NCBI GenBank assembly: GCA_964551735.1
Contig: CAZKEF010000003.1
Coordinates: 186,001 to 250,000 of the forward strand
DNA length: 64,000 nt
Direction: 5' to 3'
Origin: DAOUAT01 sp964551735
GTDB lineage: Bacteria; Chloroflexota; Anaerolineae; CG2-30-64-16
Program-made: the position numbers and the translations under genes
Notes under the pieces: model-generated
Databases searched by the model: none
What the model was told of the DNA's origin: nothing
The model's input: the letters and a program-made list of their open reading frames with translations, nothing else
Part shown: piece by piece, positions 43,233 through 50,355 of the stretch
How the letters are laid out: every line of letters begins with the position of its first letter
How positions within the stretch are numbered: position 1 is the stretch's first letter

Positions 43233-44202
43233 TCAGAGAATGCTCAAGCCTGCGCAGAGGGAGGACATGGGCAAGCTGGCGACGTCATAGCCGGCTAACT
43301 GCCGCGGCGACTTGCCGCGGATGCGGGGTTGGGCGTCTTGGGAGAAGGGGGTGAAGCGGTAGAGCTGCTCGAAGACGGCCAGGTAGCGTTGCGCAGCGGT
43401 GGACGACTCGAAGCCGCCTGCGTCACCGCCAGGGCATCCGCCAGCGGCAGGCGGACGTCAGTGGGCACGCCAGCGCTGCGCTCGCAGTGGGCCAGCAGCT
43501 GATGTCCGGGTGGGGGACGCCGAACCAGTGCGCCAGGTGCATTTCCCGCACAAACGGCGTGCGGCCATCCCGGGTGCGCCGGCCAGCCCGTTGCGGCCCC
43601 GGCCCATCCAGCAGCCCCAAGAACAGGATCGGCAACCGCAGCCGGAATGGATGGTCCCCGGTCACGGTCAACGTAAAGTGTCTACACAGGGCGGCCTGGT
43701 GGCTAGCATCCGGCTGGCGCGCAACCTGCACCCAGGGCTCGTCCCGCTCACAGACGGCGGCCGCCCACGCCGCACGCCCACATCGGCCCGTCTCCCGCCC
43801 CCTGGCGCTGCCAGCCCACCGGCACCTACCCGAGCAGCAACAGCCGCTGGGTTTGCCACAGCCCCCCATACATGCGCCGCCACAGCGCCCGGCTGCGCCA
43901 CTGCGGCCACCCCACGCCACAGCCACACCCCACGCGGCCCCCAGCGCCTACTCCATTCCTAGGTAACCCATAACGCCAAGCTGCGCAGCACCACCGGCCG
44001 CCAACTCGCCCGCAGATAATGCGCCAGCGCCGCCCGGGCGGCACCCAAGGGTCCTGCGCCAGCCAACCTCCCACCGCCATCCCCCAGGGGCGCCGGCCGC
44101 CTCAGCCCCGTCGACCCAACCGGCGCCACCCACCACCCCACCACCTCGCCCGGCGGTTGCCCCAGCAGGCTCAGCAGCGCCAAGCCATGCAAGACGCTCC
44201 AC
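43233..44202 (-). pseudogene. Decayed transposase gene
   Basis: No single frame is intact. On the minus strand, pieces of one protein can be followed from about 44202 to a TGA at 43233-43235. They include ALCRHFTLTVTGDHPFRLRL with TRDGRTPFVREMHLAHWFG and, in another frame near the end, QLYRFTPFSQDAQPRIRG with LAGYDVASLPMSSLC. These read like the HTH and C-terminal parts of an unclassified transposase, with several frameshifts. I could not define inverted repeats. The whole 43160-44340 interval holds no other gene that I can support. Confidence 0.55.
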
Positions 44203-44340
44203 GCCGGTTGATAATTTTAGTGTTTTGTGGTACCTTGCCTCGGCGCCAACCTTTCCGGTGTTGCTTTCTGCAAGGCACAGTATGTACCATTATCGGTCGG
44301 TTGGCTCAACCTCTGCTTGTCCCCAGCGTGTTACGCTCAC

Positions 44341-44382
44341 CAAAAGACAGGCCGGCAGTGCGCCAAACACCGCCAGCCTGTC
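44341..44382 (-). terminator. Terminator downstream of tRNA-Lys
   Basis: On the minus strand GACAGGCTGGC (complement of 44372-44382), a 15-base loop and GCCGGCCTGTC (complement of 44346-44356) form an 11-bp stem with one mismatch, followed by TTTTGG. It lies just after the tRNA 3' end. Confidence 0.7.
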
Positions 44383-44390
44383 CGTTCCAA

Positions 44391-44463
<73 letters not shown>

Positions 44464-44474
44464 GACGGAAGTTG

Positions 44475-44502
44475 AGTATAGCATATCGGGCGGAGAAGGC
44501 AA
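44475..44502 (-). promoter_or_regulatory. Probable tRNA-Lys promoter
   Basis: On the minus strand, TTGCCT (complement of 44497-44502), 16 bases and TATACT (complement of 44475-44480) end 11 bases before the tRNA 5' end. Confidence 0.55.
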
Positions 44503-44504
44503 AA

Positions 44505-44580
44505 CTGGATACTGGATATCCAGTATCCAGCATCTAGCTTCCAGCCACCAGCTCCTAGCTTCCAGCTTCCAGCATCTAGC
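44505..44580. repeat. Word-like direct repeats (CTTCCAGC / ATCTAGC)
   Basis: The segment alternates GGATACTGGATATCCAGTATCC (a palindrome) with CAGCATCTAGCTTCCAGC units. It is repeat-rich spacer between the tRNA and the GH1 gene and overlaps the GH1 stop. Confidence 0.65.
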
Positions 44581-45910
44581 CATACCCCGGCGCGACCTTC
44601 GCCAGCAGGCTCCGCGGCACGCCGTTAGCCTGCGCGATCCGGCTGTAGACGGCCGCGCTGGGGCGGGCGACGCGCGCGCCGGTGTCCGGGTCCAGCTCGA
44701 TCAGCCCGAAGCGCAGGCTCCACCCCGCGGCCCACTCGAAGTTGTCCACCAGCGTCCAGTGGTAATACCCCCGCACATCTGCGCCCTCCTGGATCGCGCG
44801 CCAGACCTCGGCCAGGTAGGTGGCCAGGAAGCGCGGCCGCACCTCGTCTTCCCGGTCGGGCAGGCCGTTCTCTGTGATGTAGATCGGCTTGCCGTAGGCC
44901 GCCAGCCGCTTGAGGGCCTGGTAGATGCCCCGGGGGTTGATTTCGCTGTACGGCTCGCCCTCGGGCGTGATCTCGCTGAGCTCGGCGTTGGGATCCATGA
45001 ACTGCCGCGCGAAGAGCCCGCCTGGCCGCGCCGGGTCGAACGCGACGCGCACGGTGGTGTAGTAGTTCAGCCCGATGTAGTCGCTGGCGTCAATGAGTTG
45101 CGTGACCCGCCCGCCCAGGCCGACCAGCGGGGTCAGGCGGCCGCGGGTGATGGCTTCCAGTATGGCGCGGTTCGCGGCCTGGTCCAGCAGCGCGGCCGCG
45201 CGGCGGTCGGCGGCGCTGGCCGGGTTCCCGGGCAGGAACAGGCGCATGTGGTGCGCCAGGCCAACCCGCGCATTGTTCTGCAGCCGGTGGATGGTGCGGT
45301 AGGCGCGGCCGTGAGCCAGCAGCATGTGGCGCAATACCATCAGGCCGCGCGGCAGGCTGTCCACACCGGGCGGGAAGGCGCCGCCCAGGTAGCCGCCGTG
45401 CGCGTAGACGATGGGTTCGTTGATCGTGCACCACAACGTCACCTGGTCACCCAACGCCTCGACCACGTGGGCCACGAAGCGCGAGAAGTAATCGGTGATC
45501 AGCGGGTTCTCCCAGCCGCCCAGAGCGGCCAGCCACAGCGGGTCGGTGAAATGGTGCAGGCTGACCATGGGCTCGATGCCGCGGGCGCGCAGCAGGCCGA
45601 TCATCTCGGCGTAGCGGCGCAGCGCGGCCGCATCGAAGACGCCCGGCTCCGGTTCGATGCGGCTCCACTCCACTGAGAGGCGCAGGCTGTTCAGCCCCAG
45701 GTCGGCCGCGCGGTCGAAGTCGGCCGCGGCGGTCTCCAGGTCCCACCAGCCGGTCGCCCGTCCGGCCGTAGCCCCTTCATGGATGCGGCCGGGCGCCTGT
45801 TCCCAGGCGGCCCATTGGTTGTTATGGTTGCCGCCCTCGTTCTGGTGTGCCGCCGTGGCCACGCCCCAGCGGAAGCCGTCGGGGAAGTGAAGGAGTGCGT
45901 TGTGTGTCAT
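44576..45910 (-). CDS. Beta-glucosidase, glycoside hydrolase family 1
   Basis: The protein has 444 aa, the usual GH1 length. It starts FPDGFRWGVATAAHQNEGGN. The acid/base Glu is E165 (CTINEP) and the nucleophile is E347 (YITENGLP). NSLRLSVEWSRIEP, GLNYYT and GYYHWTLVDNFEWAAGWSLRFGLI are all conserved. It has no signal peptide, so it acts in the cytoplasm on imported beta-glucosides or related disaccharides. The ROK kinase elsewhere in the window could phosphorylate the released glucose. It is not in an obvious operon. Confidence 0.94.
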   Translation of the reverse strand: MTHNALLHFPDGFRWGVATAAHQNEGGNHNNQWAAWEQAPGRIHEGATAGRATGWWDLETAAADFDRAADLGLNSLRLSVEWSRIEPEPGVFDAAALRRYAEMIGLLRARGIEPMVSLHHFTDPLWLAALGGWENPLITDYFSRFVAHVVEALGDQVTLWCTINEPIVYAHGGYLGGAFPPGVDSLPRGLMVLRHMLLAHGRAYRTIHRLQNNARVGLAHHMRLFLPGNPASAADRRAAALLDQAANRAILEAITRGRLTPLVGLGGRVTQLIDASDYIGLNYYTTVRVAFDPARPGGLFARQFMDPNAELSEITPEGEPYSEINPRGIYQALKRLAAYGKPIYITENGLPDREDEVRPRFLATYLAEVWRAIQEGADVRGYYHWTLVDNFEWAAGWSLRFGLIELDPDTGARVARPSAAVYSRIAQANGVPRSLLAKVAPGYG

Positions 45911-45954
45911 GGTGTTACTCGGTCTTGCACGGGCGCCAGTCGGCCTGCGACAAG

Positions 45955-46083
45955 CTCAGGCCGACTGGCTTGGGGTCTTCAGACTCCAGCTCGGAGGGGG
46001 TCTGTGACCCCCGACCGCCGGTCACAGACCGGCTTGGAGCAGCGACCCTTCGACAGGCTCAGGCTGACTGGCTTGGGGTCTTT
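45955..46083. repeat. Direct repeat pair with internal inverted repeat
   Basis: CTCAGGCCGACTGGCTTGGG (45955-45974, continuing GTCTTC) recurs with one change at 46058-46083. Between them, GGTCTGTGACC (45999-46009) and GGTCACAGACC (46020-46030) form an 11-bp hairpin, and CCCTTCGACAGGCTCAGG precedes the second copy. It is non-coding, between GH1 and the dCMP deaminase gene. Confidence 0.75.
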
Positions 46084-46103
46084 CGGATAGGCTTTTTGCA
46101 GCG

Positions 46104-46553
46104 TCAGGCATGAAGCGTCTGGCCCCAATGCTGTAGCTCGACGCCCGCATCGCGCAGGAACGCGACTGCGTTTTCGTCTGGGTAATTCCCGGCATACACC
46201 ACACGCTTCAGGCCCGCGTTGATGATCATCTTGGCGCAGGTGAGGCACGGCTGGTGCGTCACGTAGATGGTGCCGCCGGCCACGCTGACGCCGTGCAGCG
46301 CGGCCTGGATGATCGCGTTCTGCTCCGCGTGCAGCGTGCGCACGCAGTGCCCGCCGATCATCAGGTGGCCGATCTCGTCGCAGTGCGGCAGCCCGGCCGG
46401 CGCGCCATTGTAGCCCGTGGTCAAGATCCGGCGATCCTTGACGATGATCGCGCCCACGCGCGCGCGGTCGCATGTGCCCCGCTGCGCCACTTGGCGGGTG
46501 ATGTCCATGAAGTATTCGTCCCAGGAAGGGCGAGTATACGAGGTGTCTGACAT
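46104..46553 (-). CDS. dCMP deaminase / ComEB-like cytidine deaminase
   Basis: The protein has 149 aa. The zinc site is HAEQNAII (His and proton-shuttling Glu) with PCLTCAKMIINAG (two Cys). SWDEYFMDITRQVAQRGTCDRARVGAIIVKD and TGYNGAPAGLPHCDE are typical of the dCMP deaminase/ComEB group. It deaminates dCMP to dUMP for dTMP synthesis. The gene upstream, upp, is 75 bases away on the same strand, giving a small pyrimidine-salvage group. Confidence 0.9.
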   Translation of the reverse strand: MSDTSYTRPSWDEYFMDITRQVAQRGTCDRARVGAIIVKDRRILTTGYNGAPAGLPHCDEIGHLMIGGHCVRTLHAEQNAIIQAALHGVSVAGGTIYVTHQPCLTCAKMIINAGLKRVVYAGNYPDENAVAFLRDAGVELQHWGQTLHA

Positions 46554-46628
46554 GACTGGCGCTCCAGTAGACCAGGATGAGAGACGAAAGACGAATCAGC
46601 GAAAGACGATTCAGCGAATGGCAATCCG

Positions 46629-47261
46629 TCACCCTGTGCCGAACTGCCGGTCGCCCGCATCGCCCAGGCCCGGCACGATGTAGCCGATGTCGTTCAGGCG
46701 TTCATCTATCGCCGCCAGGTGGATAGGCACGTCAGGGTGCGCGCTGTGCAGTCGTTCCACGCCCTCGGGCGCGCCGATGATCCCGACGTACTTGACCCGC
46801 TGCGCGCCCCAGGTCTTCAGGATGTCCACGGTGGCTACGGCCGAGCCGCCGGTCGCCAGCATGGGATCCAGGATCAGGCACACCTGGACGGTGGGCGCCA
46901 CAGGCAGTTTGTTGTAATACTGCACCGGCCGCAGCGTGCGCTCGTCGCGGAACAGGCCGATGTGCCACACCTCGGCGCCGGGCATCATCTCCCAGATGCC
47001 TTCCACCATGCCCAGGCCCGCGCGCAAGATTGGCACCAGTCCAATCGCTTCGGTGAGCACGTGGCAGGGGGCCATGCCCATCGGGGTCTCCACGCTGCGC
47101 AGAGTCAGCCCCAGGTCGGCGGTGGCTTCGTAAGCCAGTAGGATCGAGATCTCGCGGATCAGCTCGCGGAATTTCTTTGGCTCGGTGCGCTTGTCGCGCA
47201 GGATGGACAGCTTGTGTTGGATCAGTGGATGGCCGGAGACAAAGACGTTTTCACGCAACAT
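46629..47261 (-). CDS. upp: Uracil phosphoribosyltransferase
   Basis: The protein has 210 aa. The PRPP-binding loop is LILDPMLATGGSAVATVDIL. The uracil-binding C-terminus reads ERLNDIGYIVPGLGDAGDRQFGT. SGHPLIQHKLSILRDKRT is the conserved N-terminus. AAGGAGG lies 8 bases before the ATG at 47261. It converts uracil plus PRPP to UMP. A strong hairpin with a T-run (47297-47340) lies just upstream in its 5' region. This is most simply the terminator of the DksA-like gene, but an attenuator is possible. Confidence 0.95.
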   Translation of the reverse strand: MLRENVFVSGHPLIQHKLSILRDKRTEPKKFRELIREISILLAYEATADLGLTLRSVETPMGMAPCHVLTEAIGLVPILRAGLGMVEGIWEMMPGAEVWHIGLFRDERTLRPVQYYNKLPVAPTVQVCLILDPMLATGGSAVATVDILKTWGAQRVKYVGIIGAPEGVERLHSAHPDVPIHLAAIDERLNDIGYIVPGLGDAGDRQFGTG

Positions 47262-47296
47262 GGGGGATCATCCTCCTTCGATGATGGAATTGCGGC

Positions 47297-47340
47297 AAAA
47301 AAAGGGGCCAGGCCCCCAGGGTTCTGGGATGCCTGACCCG
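47297..47340 (-). terminator. Rho-independent terminator between the dksA-like gene and upp
   Basis: On the minus strand GGGTCAGGCATCCCAG pairs with CTGGGGGCCTGGCCC, followed by TTTTTTT (complement of 47297-47303). It is a stable hairpin with a clear U-tract. Confidence 0.85.
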
Positions 47341-47388
47341 TTTCTCACGGCTTGGTGCATCGCGCAGGGGCGCGATGAAGGGTGGTGC

Positions 47389-47775
47389 TCATTGGATTTC
47401 CGGTTGCATGCGCGCCAGGAGCCCGCGCTTGATCAGCTTTTCGACCTCAACCTGGCAGGTGACGCATAGGGTCGCATCCGGCCGTACTTCCAGGCGTTCG
47501 GTGGGGATTTCCTCGCCGCACCGCTCGCAGACGCCGTATTTGCCCTTGTCGATAGCGCGCAGCGCGGCCTGGACGCTCGTTTGCTTAACCTCCAACTGGC
47601 TGACCAGGGCGACGTTCTTTTCGCGTTCGATCAGATCGGGATCGCCTTCTTCGGCGTCCACATCCACTTCAACTTTGAGGGCCTCGCGCAAGCGTTCCAG
47701 TTCTCCTGCAATGCGCTCCTGCTCTTCCAGCAGTTTTCGTCGCTCCCGTGCGATAATGTGCTGTCGTGTCGGCAT
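47389..47775 (-). CDS. TraR/DksA-type zinc-finger protein
   Basis: I start at ATG 47775 (GAGGAGAG upstream), giving 128 aa; the frame is open to 48138 only because it runs antisense to ruvB. An N-terminal coiled coil (residues about 5-50, ARERRKLLEEQERIAGELERLREAL) is followed by an acidic EEGDPDLIEREKN. A C4 zinc finger, CERCGEEIP...CVTC, completes the DksA/TraR fold. It probably enters the RNA polymerase secondary channel or acts in a related way. The promoter is shared back-to-back with ruvB (47843-47892). Confidence 0.85.
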   Translation of the reverse strand: MPTRQHIIARERRKLLEEQERIAGELERLREALKVEVDVDAEEGDPDLIEREKNVALVSQLEVKQTSVQAALRAIDKGKYGVCERCGEEIPTERLEVRPDATLCVTCQVEVEKLIKRGLLARMQPEIQ

Positions 47776-47842
47776 GGTATCTCTCCTCTGCACCGGCCCG
47801 GCATTGCGTTCCGTCGATCGTTTCACGTCAAAAAGCTGTGCA

Positions 47843-47871
47843 TTTATACCACGGAACGCCGGTTGCGTCAA
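47843..47871 (-). promoter_or_regulatory. Promoter of the dksA-like gene
   Basis: On the minus strand, TTGACG (complement of 47866-47871), 17 bases and TATAAA (complement of 47843-47848). Its -35 box overlaps that of the divergent ruvB promoter. Confidence 0.7.
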
Positions 47872-47892
47872 TGTGCGCACAGTTGGTATAAT
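47863..47892 (+). promoter_or_regulatory. Promoter of ruvB-queA
   Basis: TTGCGT (47863-47868), an 18-base spacer and TATAAT (47887-47892) give a start of transcription near 47899, about 77 bases before ruvB. Confidence 0.7.
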
Positions 47893-47975
47893 GACAGCCA
47901 ACCCGCTCCTCGAAACCTCCGCGTAGCAGTGACATTGGGGGCGGGAGTTTTCGGGTAACAAGTTGAAAGGTAAGC

Positions 47976-49022
47976 ATGACCGAGACCGAGCGAACAATTG
48001 CACCGCAAAGCCGACCGGAAGAAGTCGTGGTTGACGCTGCCCTTCGGCCGCGCGCCCTGGCCGAGATGCTGGGCCAGGAACGCCTGCGCGAGAACCTGGG
48101 CATCTTGATCCAGGCCGCGCGGGCGCGCAACGAGCCATTGGATCATGTGCTGTTTTATGGCCCGCCGGGGCTGGGCAAGACCACGTTGGCGCATGTGTTA
48201 AGCAACGAAATGGGCGTCGGCCTGAAGGTCACCGCCGGCCCGGCCATCGAGCGCGCCGGTGACCTGGCCGCGATCCTCACCAACCTGCGCGCGGGCGACA
48301 TCCTGTTCATTGACGAGGTCCATCGCCTGGGCCGTGCGGTCGAAGAGGTGCTTTACCCGGCCATGGAAGACTTCGCCCTGGATATCGTCATCGGCAAGGG
48401 ACCCAGCGCGCGCAACATCCGGCTCAAGCTGCCGCGTTTCACCCTGATCGGCGCCACCACCCGGCTGGCGTTGATGACTGCACCGCTGCGCGCCCGCTTC
48501 GGCGCGGTGTATCGCTTCGATTTTTACGACCTGCCGGCCATGGAGGCTATCGTGGCGCGGGCTGCGCGGCTATTGCAGGCGCCCATCACCCCCGATGGCA
48601 TTGCCGAGATCGCGCGGCGCGGCCGGGGCACCCCGCGCGTGGCATTGCGCCTGCTCCGGCGCGCGCGGGACTACGCGCAGGTGCGCGGGGACGGCGCGAT
48701 CACCGGCGAGCGCGCGGGCCAGGCGTTGGCGCTGTTGGACATCGATCCGCTGGGCCTGGACGCGCTGGATCGCGGGGTGTTGGGCCGCATCATCCGTGAT
48801 TTCCGCGGCGGCCCTGTCGGTTTGGAGACCATCGCTGCGTCGCTGTCGGAGGAGCCCGACACCATCATGGACGTGGTCGAGCCCTACCTGCTCCAGCTCG
48901 GCTTCCTGGAGCGTACCCCGCGCGGCCGCGTGGCCACTCGTAAGGCCTACACACACCTGGGCGAGCCTTATCCCGAGGCCGGCGAGCAACCGGCGCTGTT
49001 TGAGCAAAACGGCAACGCATGA
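47976..49022 (+). CDS. ruvB: Holliday junction DNA helicase RuvB
   Basis: The protein has 348 aa. The AAA+ signatures are Walker A GPPGLGKTTLA (K68), Walker B ILFIDEVHR and sensor 1 LIGATTRLALMTAPLRARFG. A C-terminal winged helix (GLETIAASLSEEPDTI, EPYLLQLGFLERTPRGR) binds DNA. It drives branch migration of Holliday junctions with RuvA; ruvA and ruvC are not in the window. It overlaps queA by four bases (ATGA), a common ruvB-queA arrangement. Confidence 0.97.
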   Translation: MTETERTIAPQSRPEEVVVDAALRPRALAEMLGQERLRENLGILIQAARARNEPLDHVLFYGPPGLGKTTLAHVLSNEMGVGLKVTAGPAIERAGDLAAILTNLRAGDILFIDEVHRLGRAVEEVLYPAMEDFALDIVIGKGPSARNIRLKLPRFTLIGATTRLALMTAPLRARFGAVYRFDFYDLPAMEAIVARAARLLQAPITPDGIAEIARRGRGTPRVALRLLRRARDYAQVRGDGAITGERAGQALALLDIDPLGLDALDRGVLGRIIRDFRGGPVGLETIAASLSEEPDTIMDVVEPYLLQLGFLERTPRGRVATRKAYTHLGEPYPEAGEQPALFEQNGNA

Positions 49023-50134
49023 AGACCAGCGACTTCGACTACCACCTCCCTCCTGATCTGATCGCCCAGACCCCCATCGAGCCGCGCGATGCCTCCCGGC
49101 TGCTGGTGCTGGATCGCGCCAGCGGGGAGATCAGGCACCGCGTTTTCAGCGATATCCTGGATTACCTGCGGCCCGGCGACCTGCTTGTGGGCAACGACAG
49201 TCGTGTCATTCCCGCGCGTTTGCACGGGGTCAAACCGACGGGCGGCGCGGTGGAGATCTTTCTGTTGCGGCCAACACCCCTCGCCCCCCTCGCGACGGAG
49301 GAGGGGGCTGGGGTGGGTGCCACCTGGGAATGCCTGGTCGGCGGCAAGGGGCTGCGCCCGGGCGTGCAGGTGCGCATCAACACCGCGAGACCTGTCAGGT
49401 CTGAAGCTACCGCCACCATCCTGGCCGAAACCGAGACCGGCAGTCGGATCATCGCGTTCGATCCCCCTGTAGACGAATGGCTGTGGGACGTCGGCGACGT
49501 GCCGCTGCCGCCCTACATCCATGAGCCGCTGGCCGATCCGGAGCGCTACCAGACCGTTTACAGCCGGATCGATGGCTCGGTGGCGTCCTCCACCGCCGGG
49601 TTGCACTTCACGCCGGAGCTGTTGCTGGCTGCGCGGGCACGGGGGGTCGGCCTGGCGTTCGTCACCCTGCACATCGGGCTGGATACTTTCCGGCCGGTGC
49701 AGGCCGAGGAGGTCGAGCAGCACCAGATCCACCGCGAGTGGGCTGAGCTGTCCGCAGAGGCCGCGCGGGCGATCAACGAGACGAAGTTGTCGGGCGGCCG
49801 GGTGATCGCTGTCGGCACGACGGTGGTGCGCACAGTGGAGAGCGCGGCCAAGATCGCGTTGGGCTTCCGGCCGTGCGACGATGTGCCCCCAGGAGCGGTG
49901 TGCGGCTGGCAGCGGGTGGCTGCGTTCGCGGGCGAGACCGATCTGTTCATCCGGCCCGGCCACCTCTTCCGCGCGGTGGATGTGATGATCACGAACTTCC
50001 ACCTGCCTCGCTCCACCCTGCTGATGCTGGTGAGCGCGTTCGCGGGGAAGGCGTTGATTGACCGGGCGTACGCCGAGGCTATTCGAGAGCGGTATCGGTT
50101 TTACAGCTTTGGGGATGCCATGGTGATCTTGTGA
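49019..50134 (+). CDS. queA: S-adenosylmethionine:tRNA ribosyltransferase-isomerase
   Basis: The protein has 371 aa, about 25 more than usual. Conserved blocks include MKTSDFDYHLPPDLIAQTPIEPRDASRLL, NDSRVIPARLHG, PPYIH, YQTVYS, GSVASSTAGLHFT, LHIGLDTFRPV, GTTVVRTVES and DLFIRPGH. It makes the epoxyqueuosine base in tRNA from preQ1 using SAM. Residues about 83-100 (TPLAPLATEEGAGVGAT) are encoded by a palindrome that is not part of the family and keeps the frame, and a smaller palindrome (AGACCTGTCAGGTCT) encodes part of the next loop. The other queuosine genes are not in the window. Confidence 0.94.
   Translation: MKTSDFDYHLPPDLIAQTPIEPRDASRLLVLDRASGEIRHRVFSDILDYLRPGDLLVGNDSRVIPARLHGVKPTGGAVEIFLLRPTPLAPLATEEGAGVGATWECLVGGKGLRPGVQVRINTARPVRSEATATILAETETGSRIIAFDPPVDEWLWDVGDVPLPPYIHEPLADPERYQTVYSRIDGSVASSTAGLHFTPELLLAARARGVGLAFVTLHIGLDTFRPVQAEEVEQHQIHREWAELSAEAARAINETKLSGGRVIAVGTTVVRTVESAAKIALGFRPCDDVPPGAVCGWQRVAAFAGETDLFIRPGHLFRAVDVMITNFHLPRSTLLMLVSAFAGKALIDRAYAEAIRERYRFYSFGDAMVIL
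49272..49317 (+). repeat. Palindromic element embedded in frame in queA
   Basis: CACCCCTCGCCCCCCTC (49275-49291) pairs imperfectly with GAGGAGGGGGCTGGGGTG (49299-49316) around GCGACG. A second short palindrome, AGACCTGTCAGGTCT, lies about 70 bases further in the gene. Confidence 0.65.
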
Positions 50135-50164
50135 TCTAGGGGCACGGCTGCGCGTCTACCCCCC

Positions 50165-50218
50165 AACATAACACAACACGGGAAGGCGAAGATCCACCTT
50201 CCCGTGTTGTGTTATGTT
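50165..50218. terminator. 22-bp perfect hairpin between convergent queA and protease genes
   Basis: The arms 50165-50186 and 50197-50218 (starting AACATAACACAACACGGGAA) are exact complements with a 10-base loop. Placed 30 bases after the queA stop, it can stop transcription from both sides. Confidence 0.8.
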
Positions 50219-50242
50219 GTTCAGACAATCGTCTGGGTTCAG

Positions 50243-50286
50243 GACTTTAGCCGGTCATCTTCACAACCGGGCAACTGGCTAAAGTC
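50243..50286. repeat. GACTTTAGCCGGT hairpin repeat
   Basis: GACTTTAGCCGGT (50243-50255) pairs with ACTGGCTAAAGTC (50274-50286), one mismatch. It is the same family as 16882-16933. Confidence 0.65.
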
Positions 50287-50304
50287 TCTGTGTCGGATCA
50301 TGGT

Positions 50305-50345
50305 CTGGCCTGCCGCGACCGCGCTGAGCGGTCGCGGCAGGCCAG
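50305..50345. terminator. 18-bp perfect hairpin at the protease 3' end
   Basis: CTGGCCTGCCGCGACCGC (50305-50322) and its exact complement (50328-50345) enclose a 5-base loop. It ends 11 bases before the stop codon of the subtilase-nucleotidase gene (50356) and probably forms its terminator or mRNA 3' end. Confidence 0.75.
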
Positions 50346-50355
50346 GGTTCAGCAG

